This document shows, piece by piece, positions 24,718-31,621 of a stretch of 64,000 bases of DNA. Position 1 is the stretch's first letter. Each line of letters starts with the position of its first letter. Under the pieces are notes generated by a model. The model was not told the origin of the DNA, made no database searches, and saw only the letters and a list, made by a program, of their open reading frames with translations. A program made the position numbers and the translations under genes. The stretch is from Kribbella monticola (GTDB lineage Bacteria; Actinomycetota; Actinomycetes; Propionibacteriales; Kribbellaceae): positions 540,390 through 604,389 of the forward strand of contig NZ_QFXK01000035.1 of the NCBI RefSeq assembly GCF_003261635.1, in the 5' to 3' direction.

Positions 24718-26031
24718 ATGATCCCGCTGCACGGCATCGGCGGCCGGGGCGACCTCCCGGTCCCGCTGTGGCTGGCCGTGTACTCGGCCGGCGCGGCCGT
24801 GGCGGTGTCGTTCTTCGCCCTCGCCGCCTTCTGGTCCCGCCCACGCTTCGAGCCGGCCGGTCGGTCCGCCGGTACGACGCTCGCCCGGCTGACCGCGATC
24901 GTCGATGGGCGGCCGGCCAGGTGGTTGCTCAAGGCAATCGGCCTCGCGGCCCTCATGTTGTTGCTGGCGACCGCTTGGTTCGGCAGTTCCGACCCCTCGC
25001 TGAACCCGGCGCCGACCTGGTTGTACGTGTGGATCTGGGTCGGCATCATCCCGGTATCGCTGCTCCTCGGGCCGATCTGGCGGCTCGCCAACCCGCTCCG
25101 CACCTTGGCGACGGCGATCCCGCGTACGGCGTACCGGCGACTGCCGCAGGGCATCGAGTACTGGCCGGCTGTTGCTGGGCTCGCCGCGTTCCTCTGGCTG
25201 GAGCTCGTCTGTCCGGAGGGCTCGGAGCCGCGAGTGGTTGCGATCTTCGTGACCACCTACGCTGTCGCCAACGTTGCTATGGGCATCGTCTTCGGTCCAC
25301 GCTGGTTCGCGATCGGCGACAGCTTCGAGGTGTACGCCGAAGTGCTCGCCAAGCTGAGCCCGCTCGGCCGCAACGACCAACATCAACTCGTACTGCGCAA
25401 CCCGCTCGCCGGGCTGGCCACGATCCCGCAGCAGCCGGGCGTCGTCGGTCTGCTGTGCCTGCTGCTCGGATCCACCGCCTTCGACGGCATCAGCCGATGG
25501 TCCGCCTGGACAAGCCGCACCGGCCAACTCAGCCATACCGGGCACCTCGTGGTCTACACGATCGGCCTGATCGCGGCTGTCGCGGTGGTCTCCGGCCTGT
25601 TCCTGCTGGCGGCGCGATCCACTGGCACCTCGATGGTGCGACCGGGTGCTGTCGGTGACGCCGGGCTGCCTGGCGCGTTCGTGCACTCGCTGGTGCCGAT
25701 TGCGATCGGGTACGCCGTGGCGCACTACTTCTCCTTTGCCTTGTTCCAAGGGCAAGCGGGCGTACTGCTGGCGTCCGATCCGTTCGGTCGTGGGTGGGAT
25801 CTGCTCGGGACCAAGGGGATGCAGATCGACTATGCGTTCCTCGGGACCGGTCTGATCGCCGCGGTACAGATCGGTGCGATCGTGCTCGGCCACATACTCG
25901 GGGTGGTGGCCGCTCACGATCGCGCCGCTCAGCTGTTCCGGCGTCGCCAGTTGCGGCGCGCGCAGTACCCGATGCTGGCGGCGATGGTCGCCTTCACCGC
26001 CGGCGGGATCGCACTGGTGACGGCCTCATGA
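24718..26031 (+). CDS. Polytopic membrane protein of unknown function
   Basis: The 437-residue protein has about ten hydrophobic segments and starts at ATG 24718, 7 nt after GAAGGG. The N-terminus MIPLHGIGGRGDLPVPLWL precedes the first helix. Later helices carry polar residues: HSLVPIAIGYAVAHYFSF and LGHILGVVAAHDRA place His residues within or at the ends of membrane helices, which could bind a metal or cofactor. The gene overlaps a small gene downstream (ATGA). A MerR-type operator precedes it, and its likely partner is the 603-residue membrane protein across the MerR gene. I cannot name the family with confidence. Confidence 0.7.
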   Translation: MIPLHGIGGRGDLPVPLWLAVYSAGAAVAVSFFALAAFWSRPRFEPAGRSAGTTLARLTAIVDGRPARWLLKAIGLAALMLLLATAWFGSSDPSLNPAPTWLYVWIWVGIIPVSLLLGPIWRLANPLRTLATAIPRTAYRRLPQGIEYWPAVAGLAAFLWLELVCPEGSEPRVVAIFVTTYAVANVAMGIVFGPRWFAIGDSFEVYAEVLAKLSPLGRNDQHQLVLRNPLAGLATIPQQPGVVGLLCLLLGSTAFDGISRWSAWTSRTGQLSHTGHLVVYTIGLIAAVAVVSGLFLLAARSTGTSMVRPGAVGDAGLPGAFVHSLVPIAIGYAVAHYFSFALFQGQAGVLLASDPFGRGWDLLGTKGMQIDYAFLGTGLIAAVQIGAIVLGHILGVVAAHDRAAQLFRRRQLRRAQYPMLAAMVAFTAGGIALVTAS

Positions 26032-26288
26032 TCGCCCTGCATATGGGCGGCATCCCCGAAACGGCGATGTTCCTCGGGCCGATCCTGCTCATCATCGCCT
26101 TCATCCGCATCGCCCGCCGCAACGAAGCCGAGTCCACCGACGAAGACGACTGGGATGCCGACATCGGCGACCTCGGTGATCCCGGCGAGGCAGCCGACGG
26201 TGGCGGGCAGACCGACGGCGCGGCAGATTTCAGCGCGGCTGTGACGGACCTGGCCGGAGCCGCCGAGCGCTCGCGAGCGCCGCGCTGA
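26028..26288 (+). CDS. Small single-helix membrane protein with acidic tail
   Basis: The 86-residue product is coupled to the preceding gene by an ATGA overlap. One membrane helix (about 9-27: ETAMFLGPILLIIAFIRIA) is followed by RRNEAESTDEDDWD and an acidic, Gly-rich cytosolic tail. The tight coupling suggests an accessory subunit of the 437-residue membrane protein. Confidence 0.65.
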   Translation: MIALHMGGIPETAMFLGPILLIIAFIRIARRNEAESTDEDDWDADIGDLGDPGEAADGGGQTDGAADFSAAVTDLAGAAERSRAPR

Positions 26289-26307
26289 CGGCCGCCGTGC
26301 GGCGGCG
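26285..26307. terminator. Hairpin between convergent genes
   Basis: GACG..CCGCC pairs with GGCGG..CGTC around a 4-nt loop, with one bulged G, at the end of the small membrane-protein gene and just past the MerR stop on the other strand. It can serve both transcripts. Confidence 0.45.
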
Positions 26308-26328
26308 TCTCCTGACCCGTACGCCGGG

Positions 26329-27120
26329 CTAGCCGGTGGAGGGCACGGTGTCGGGGGCGACCCCGAGTTCCTCGTAGGCGACGGCTTCGATCTCGCGGCC
26401 CATCGCTTCGCGGAAGGCAGCGACCAGGGCCTGGCCGGCCAGCGGGATGATGCCTTCGAGGGTGCGCTGAATCTCCGGCCACCCCTCGGCCGGCAGCCCG
26501 GCATCGGCGAACTGGCGCCAGACCGTACTGCGGAACAGTTCGACATAGATCTTCGCGACCGCGTCCGCGTGGTCCAGCAGTTTCGGCAGCATCTCGAAGA
26601 TCGCGTCCAGTGGGACGCCGAGCTTGATCACCTCGAGGCCGGTGCGGAGCAGATCCGGGTTCGAGATCCGGAGCCGGCCGTCGTCCTGCCGTTCGGCGAT
26701 GCCGAGGTCGACCAGCTTGGCGATGGTGTCGGGGTTGTGCGGGATGCCGGCCCGCTCGGCCAGTTGCTGCTCGGTGATGACCTCGGGTTCGGCCGGCGTC
26801 CACGGGCTGACCAGGGTCTCGAAGACGCCGAGCGCGAGGGCGCCGTCGGGGAGTTCGCTCATCATCCGCTCGACCGCGGCCAGGGTGTAGCCCTTGTCGA
26901 GCAGTTCGCGGACCAGCGTGAGCCTGGCCACATGGTCGGCGCCGTAGTACCCGGTGCGGCCGGCCAGCCGGGGCGGCGGGATCAGCCCACGGCCGGCGTA
27001 CGCGCGGACGTTGCGCACCGTCATGCCCACCTTCGCGGCGAGCTGGTCGATGGTGAGCTCCTCGGTGGCCGGCTCGGCCGGCAGCTGTCCTCCCACCCTT
27101 GACAGTCTTCCAGACTCCAC
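26329..27120 (-). CDS. MerR-family transcriptional regulator with long effector domain
   Basis: The 263-residue reading starts at GTG 27120, directly after the palindrome, where TAAGCT (minus strand) 7 nt upstream would give a leaderless transcript. GTG 27096 is an alternative. The MerR helix-turn-helix is clear: LTIDQLAAKVGMTVRNVRAYAGRGLIPPPRL. It is followed by HVARLTLVRELLDKGYTLAAVERMM and an effector domain of about 170 residues that lacks the Cys ligands of metal-sensing MerR proteins, suggesting an organic effector. It diverges from the 603-residue membrane-protein gene and probably controls both flanking operons. Confidence 0.82.
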   Translation of the reverse strand: MESGRLSRVGGQLPAEPATEELTIDQLAAKVGMTVRNVRAYAGRGLIPPPRLAGRTGYYGADHVARLTLVRELLDKGYTLAAVERMMSELPDGALALGVFETLVSPWTPAEPEVITEQQLAERAGIPHNPDTIAKLVDLGIAERQDDGRLRISNPDLLRTGLEVIKLGVPLDAIFEMLPKLLDHADAVAKIYVELFRSTVWRQFADAGLPAEGWPEIQRTLEGIIPLAGQALVAAFREAMGREIEAVAYEELGVAPDTVPSTG

Positions 27121-27139
27121 GTTACATAGCTTATGTAAC
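27121..27139. promoter_or_regulatory. Perfect MerR-type palindromic operator
   Basis: GTTACATAgctTATGTAAC has 8-bp perfect arms around a 3-nt centre and abuts the MerR start codon while facing the divergent membrane-protein gene. Such dyads lie between the -35 and -10 of MerR-controlled promoters. Confidence 0.65.
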
Positions 27140-27200
27140 ATCGCCCATGACATATGCGGATCTGGGCGATGCTCAGCCGATCGAACCCAGGGAGTGCCGA

Positions 27201-29012
27201 ATGACCGTCCCACTGGCGGCCTCGACCGGAACCGCGACGTTCGGCCAGATCGCGATCGTCACCGGCCTGGTGTCCCTCATGTACCTCGCACTCGCCGTGC
27301 TGCTGTGGCGGGAACGCACCGGCCGGGTCACGCTGGTAGGGCGTCTCGCGGACACCATCGGGAGACTGGACGGAGTCCCCCGATGGGCTGCGTTGACGCC
27401 GTACCTGCATGCCGTCTCGCTGCTGGCCTGCGCCTTCGGCGTCTGGTGGGACATCGCCGTGCACATCGACAGGGGCCGCGACACCGGCCCGTTCGGTACG
27501 CCGGCGCACTACCCGATCTTCTTCGGCATCCTCGGCGTGATCATTTCCGGTGTGCTGCCGATCGCGCTGGCTCGCAAGCCGCTGCCGGCCCGGACGATCA
27601 AGCTGACCAAAGGCTGGCGGATCCCGTGCAGCGCCGCGCTCGTCACGGTCTGTGGAACGTTCGCGTTGGTCGGCTTTCCCCTGGACGACATGTGGCACCG
27701 GTTGTTCGGCGAGGACGTGACGCTCTGGGGACCGACGCACCTGTTGATGATCGGCGGCGTCGTGTTCTCGATCTTCGCCCGGCTGCTCGCTTCTGCGGAG
27801 GTGGAGCAACTGGCCGGCCTGAACGTGCGGCGCCGGATCCAGGAGATCGTTGCCGTCGGCGCCTTGCTGATCGCCTGGGACCTGTTCAGCACCGAGTTCA
27901 ATTACGGCGTACCGCAGTTCCCCTTGATTTTGCAGCCGATCCTGATCGTCTTCGGCGCGGCGCTCGCGTTCACGCTGCTGCGAGCCCGGCGCGGCCCCGG
28001 TACGGCGTTCGCCGCGCTCGCCGTGTTCCTCGTCATCCGCGGTGCGATCGCCTGGGCGGTCAACCAGCCGCTCGGTGAGATCCTCGGTCACTTCCCCTTG
28101 CTGGTCGCCGAGGCCGCACTGGTCGAGCTCACGGCCTTTGCCCTGGGCAACAAGAACCGCTTCCGGCTCGGCGTCGTCGCGGGTGCGCTGATCGGTACGG
28201 TCGGCGTCCTGGTCGAATTCTGGTGGAGCCAGGTCTGGATGCCGATCCACTGGCCGGCCTCGATGATCCCGTCCGCCCTCGGATTCGGCGTGGTCACCGG
28301 GATCGGCGCTGGTCTCCTGGGTGCCTGGCTCGCCACCCGGTACGCCGAGGTGGCCGGCGAGGTTCGCGAGACACCTCCCGTACGGCGTACGCATCAACTC
28401 GGCGCGCTCGGGCTGGTTGTAGTCGTCGCGACGCTGTTCTTCTGCGTGCCGCGTTCGGCGAATCCGGGCGTGAGCGCCACGGTCTCGCTGGAGCGAGTGG
28501 CGACCGGCGCCGAGCCCACGGCGTACGTGACGGTGAAGCTGGATCCCGCCGATGCGGCCGACGGGGCGCGCTGGTTCCAGGCGCTGGCCTGGCAAGGTGG
28601 CGGGTCGATGACGCATCCGATGAAGAAGATTGCCGAGGGCACCTATCGGTCGACGGATCCATTGCCGATGTACGGAAAGTGGAAGTCGATGGTGCGGTTG
28701 CACCAGGGTCCGCGGGATCTGGTCGCGATGTGGGTCTACGCGCCGGAGGATGCCAAGATCGAGAAGCCTGCCGTGCAGGTGTCGGACGGACAGAAGGTCG
28801 ACTTCATCGGCGAGCAGCAGGTGCTGCGGCGCGAGGAGCGGACCGACGTACCGCGCTGGATGTGGAACGGCGGCTATGCGCTGCTCGCGGTGGTCGGGTC
28901 GCTGGAGGTGGCGGGGATCGCCTGGCTGGTGGGTCGTGGCGCTCGTGGTGGGCGGCTGCGGGCTGCGCACTTGCTTGCGCAGGGCAACAAGCGTGAGAAG
29001 GAGACCGCATGA
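27201..29012 (+). CDS. Polytopic membrane protein with two PmoC/AmoC-like D-H-D-H motifs and a C-terminal extracytoplasmic domain
   Basis: The 603-residue product starts at ATG 27201 with GGGAG 6 nt upstream. About ten helices occupy residues 14-380. After a further helix (about 400-417) comes an extracytoplasmic beta-rich domain (about 422-545), possibly FixH/YtkA- or cupredoxin-like, then a final helix (about 556-577) and a basic tail. Motif 1 has Asp84, His88, Asp94 and His103 (D-x3-H-x5-D-x6-P-x-H). Motif 2 has Asp162, His166, Asp172 and His180 (D-x3-H-x5-D-x5-P-x-H). PmoC/AmoC of copper membrane monooxygenases place their two metal sites in motifs of this form about 70 residues apart; here the spacing is 78. 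Homology is an inference from motif and topology. It could instead be an unrelated metal-binding or transport protein. Confidence 0.6.
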   Translation: MTVPLAASTGTATFGQIAIVTGLVSLMYLALAVLLWRERTGRVTLVGRLADTIGRLDGVPRWAALTPYLHAVSLLACAFGVWWDIAVHIDRGRDTGPFGTPAHYPIFFGILGVIISGVLPIALARKPLPARTIKLTKGWRIPCSAALVTVCGTFALVGFPLDDMWHRLFGEDVTLWGPTHLLMIGGVVFSIFARLLASAEVEQLAGLNVRRRIQEIVAVGALLIAWDLFSTEFNYGVPQFPLILQPILIVFGAALAFTLLRARRGPGTAFAALAVFLVIRGAIAWAVNQPLGEILGHFPLLVAEAALVELTAFALGNKNRFRLGVVAGALIGTVGVLVEFWWSQVWMPIHWPASMIPSALGFGVVTGIGAGLLGAWLATRYAEVAGEVRETPPVRRTHQLGALGLVVVVATLFFCVPRSANPGVSATVSLERVATGAEPTAYVTVKLDPADAADGARWFQALAWQGGGSMTHPMKKIAEGTYRSTDPLPMYGKWKSMVRLHQGPRDLVAMWVYAPEDAKIEKPAVQVSDGQKVDFIGEQQVLRREERTDVPRWMWNGGYALLAVVGSLEVAGIAWLVGRGARGGRLRAAHLLAQGNKREKETA

Positions 29013-29082
29013 GACTGGGCAGCGGCGGTTCGGGGCTCGCAGGGGACGTCCCGGCCGCCGTTGCTCGTAAGGTGGTGGAGCT

Positions 29083-30096
29083 ATGACTGTTCAAGCTGAA
29101 CGGACCGGGGTGGTCACGCCCGACGGGGTCCGGTTGCATGTTGAGAGCACTGGTTCGCCGGACGCGCCGGTGACGGTCGTGTTGGTGCACGGGTGGACCT
29201 GTTCGGTGCGGAGCTGGCATCACCAGTTGAGCGGGCTGCCGCAGGTGCTCGGGCCATCCGCCGTACGGGTGGTGGCTTACGACCATCGCGGGCATGGACG
29301 GTCCGCGGCGGCGCCGGCCGGGTCGACGCGGATTTCCCAGCTGGCTGACGATTTTCTTGCGGTCCTGGATTCCGTTGTGGGTGAAGGACCGGTGGTTTAT
29401 GCCGGGCACTCGATGGGCGGGATGACGTTGATGGCGCTGGCCGATCGGCGACCGGAGTTGTTCGGCTCGCGGATCAAGGCGGCGGCGCTGGTCAGCACCT
29501 CGTCGGGCCAGATCTCGTCCCGCGCCTTCGGACTGCCGGCCCGCTTCGACGGTGTGGCGGCCGTGGTCGCACCGCGCGCGATGCACCTGGCCGGCGAGCG
29601 AATGGAACGCCGCGCCCAGCGGCGTACGGCGGCGGAGACTGCTGAGGCGGTTGAGGCGGTTGAGGCGGTCGGAGCGGTGGAGGCGGAGACGCGGCAGCGC
29701 GCGGTACGGGCGTTGTTGCGGGAGTTGGGGCCGGGGTTGCGGCGGCCGGCGGTTCGGCGGTTGGTGTTCGGGAAGAAGGTCGATCCGGCCGAGGTGGAGA
29801 TCCTGTTGGCGGACCTGGAGGCGACGCCCGGTCGTTCGTACAGCGGCTTCTTCGAGGCGATCACGCAACACGACCTCGGGCACGCGCTGGAGGTTCTGTC
29901 GGACATCCCGGTCGAGATCATGCATGGCACCCGGGATCGCCTGCTCCCGCCACGCCACGCGAACCGGATGGCCGAACTGCTCCCGAGCGCGCGGCTGTGG
30001 ATGTACCCCGGCGCCGGCCACATGCTCATGCAGGAACGCCCCCGAGACGTCACCCACCGCCTCGCGTCGCTCGCCCGGAAGGCTCGGGAACTCTGA
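29083..30096 (+). CDS. Alpha/beta hydrolase
   Basis: The 337-residue hydrolase has the oxyanion HGWT loop near 36-39, nucleophile elbow GHSMGG with Ser110, acid Asp285 in HGTRDRLLPP and His313 in GAGHML, so the triad is complete. The cap domain (about 150-255) contains an EAVEAVEAVGAVEAE stretch encoded by a 9-bp tandem repeat, so its length may vary between strains. It follows the membrane-protein gene by 70 bp on the same strand. In this context it could cleave esters made by the upstream Baeyer-Villiger-type enzyme. Confidence 0.88.
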   Translation: MTVQAERTGVVTPDGVRLHVESTGSPDAPVTVVLVHGWTCSVRSWHHQLSGLPQVLGPSAVRVVAYDHRGHGRSAAAPAGSTRISQLADDFLAVLDSVVGEGPVVYAGHSMGGMTLMALADRRPELFGSRIKAAALVSTSSGQISSRAFGLPARFDGVAAVVAPRAMHLAGERMERRAQRRTAAETAEAVEAVEAVGAVEAETRQRAVRALLRELGPGLRRPAVRRLVFGKKVDPAEVEILLADLEATPGRSYSGFFEAITQHDLGHALEVLSDIPVEIMHGTRDRLLPPRHANRMAELLPSARLWMYPGAGHMLMQERPRDVTHRLASLARKAREL

Positions 30097-30107
30097 CCTT
30101 GGGGGGA

Positions 30108-30213
30108 GGCGGACGCCCAGGCCATCAGTAAGCCGGTTTCTGTGCCTCGCCCCGACGCTCGCCCGCCTGGCGCCGGGTGAGCGCGGCGAGTACTGATGGC
30201 CTGGCGGTCCGCC
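30108..30213. repeat. 106-bp nested palindromic element
   Basis: The outer arms (30108-30130 and 30191-30213) are 23 bp long and differ at two adjacent positions; the core TACTGATGGCCTGG matches exactly. Inside, CTCGCC/GGCGAG (30146-30151, 30185-30190) encloses CGCTCGCCCG/CGGGTGAGCG (30156-30165, 30174-30183, one G-T pair) with an 8-nt loop. It lies between the hydrolase and CoA-transferase genes. Confidence 0.7.
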
Positions 30214-30249
30214 GTGATGCGCACCACCGACGATCCGGGGCCGAACGCC

Positions 30250-30255
30250 TAGGGT
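30250..30255 (+). promoter_or_regulatory. Candidate leaderless -10 element of the CoA-transferase gene
   Basis: TAGGGT (TANNNT) ends exactly 6 nt before the GTG start at 30262, the arrangement of leaderless actinobacterial promoters. No Shine-Dalgarno is distinct and no -35 is clear. Confidence 0.45.
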
Positions 30256-30261
30256 GGCGGG

Positions 30262-31425
30262 GTGCAGAACCTCCTCTCGGATCTTGTGGTCGTCGATCTC
30301 ACTCGGGCGCTGGCCGGGCCGCAGGCGGCGATGATGCTGGGGGATCTCGGGGCCCGGGTGATCAAGGTGGAGACGCCGGCCGGGGGTGACGACAGTCGCG
30401 GCTGGGGGCCGCCGTTCGTCGGGGCGGAGGACGAGCGGGAGTCGACGTACTTCCTGTCGGCGAACCGGAACAAGGAGTCCGTCACCGCCGATCTGAAGTC
30501 GGCCGAGGGCAAGGAGTTCCTGACCAAACTGGTGCGGCGGGCCGACGTACTGGTGGAGAACTTCCGGGCCGGCGTGCTGGATCGGCTCGGGTTCTCCACC
30601 GAGCGATTGCACGCGCTGAATCCGCGGCTGGTGATCTTGTCGATCACCGGGTTCGGGCACGACGGGCCGGATGGCGGGCGGGCCGGGTACGACCAGATCG
30701 CGCAGGGTGAGGGCGGTTTGATGAGCATCACCGGTGCGGTCGAACCGACCAAGGTCGGCGTGCCGATCGCGGATCTGCTGGCGGGGATGTACGGCGCTTA
30801 CGGGGTGCTGGCCGCGTTGCACGAGCGCGACATCACCGGCAAGGGCCGAGTGGTTCGGACCAGTTTGCTGGCGTCGGTGGTCGGAGTGCACGCGTTCCAC
30901 GGGACGAAGTGGACGGTCGCGGGGCAGTTGCCGGAGCGGGTGGGGAATCACCACGCGCAGATCGCGCCGTACGGGATGTATCGCACGCGGGACGACATCG
31001 TGCAGGTCGCGGTCGGTAGCGAGGGCCAATGGCGGACGTTCGCACCCGTGGTCGGCCTCGATCCGGCCGATCCGCGGTTCGCGGTCAACTCTGCCCGGGT
31101 GGCGCATCGCGACGAGCTGACGGCGGCGATCGAGGCTGCGTTCGCCGTGGAGTCGGCGGATGTCTGGCTGGAGCGGCTGGCGGCTGTCGGGATTCCGGCG
31201 GGGAAGGTGCGCGATTTCCAGCAGGTGTACGAGTGGGAGCAGACGCGTTCGCAAGGTCTGCTCATCGACGTCGACCACCCGACCCTCGGCCGGATCCAGC
31301 TCCCCGGTCCGCCGCTGCGCTTCGACGACAACCCGTACGCCGGCGCGCGCGAAACGAACCTCCCGCCACCTCGCCTGGGCGAACACAACGCCTCCGTCCA
31401 AGCCTGGCTGGACGAAGACGCCTGA
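30262..31425 (+). CDS. Class III CoA-transferase (CaiB/BaiF family)
   Basis: The 387-residue product matches family III CoA-transferases: N-terminal VVDLTRALAGPQAAMMLGDLGARVIKVE, RNKESVTADLKS, and AGYDQIAQGEGGL carrying the catalytic Asp that forms the acyl-aspartyl intermediate. It moves CoA between carboxylic acids. The GTG start follows a TAGGGT -10 by 6 nt. Its position after a hydrolase gene suits activation of an acid product, but frc- and racemase-like members have varied substrates. Confidence 0.9.
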   Translation: MQNLLSDLVVVDLTRALAGPQAAMMLGDLGARVIKVETPAGGDDSRGWGPPFVGAEDERESTYFLSANRNKESVTADLKSAEGKEFLTKLVRRADVLVENFRAGVLDRLGFSTERLHALNPRLVILSITGFGHDGPDGGRAGYDQIAQGEGGLMSITGAVEPTKVGVPIADLLAGMYGAYGVLAALHERDITGKGRVVRTSLLASVVGVHAFHGTKWTVAGQLPERVGNHHAQIAPYGMYRTRDDIVQVAVGSEGQWRTFAPVVGLDPADPRFAVNSARVAHRDELTAAIEAAFAVESADVWLERLAAVGIPAGKVRDFQQVYEWEQTRSQGLLIDVDHPTLGRIQLPGPPLRFDDNPYAGARETNLPPPRLGEHNASVQAWLDEDA

Positions 31426-31586
31426 GACACCCCAGCCGCCTTTCCATCGTGGTGGAACAGGTGTTGGCCGAGGGCTGTCCGGCCTAGGCTCGTTGCGGGT
31501 CGAGCGGCGCAAGCGGTTGGTGGTCTCGATCCAGCGTTCGGTGGGGGTCAGGGGTTGACGGGTCGCGGAGCACAGGTCTAGCGTCC

Positions 31587-31602
31587 GGGAAATCGATTAC
31601 TC
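31587..31602 (+). promoter_or_regulatory. LacI-type operator of the ABC importer operon
   Basis: GGGAAATCGATTACTC matches 13 of 16 positions of the perfect palindrome GGGTAATGGATTACCC found upstream of the lacI-family gene (36358-36373). It lies 20 nt before the ATPase start, suitable for repression. Confidence 0.65.
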
Positions 31603-31621
31603 GCCCGATCGCGGAGGTGTC

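Noticed and set aside
28804..31512. A 902-codon minus-strand frame across the hydrolase and CoA-transferase genes
   Set aside because: It overlaps two genes with complete catalytic motifs on the other strand, and its translation is Arg/Pro/His-rich without recognisable domains.
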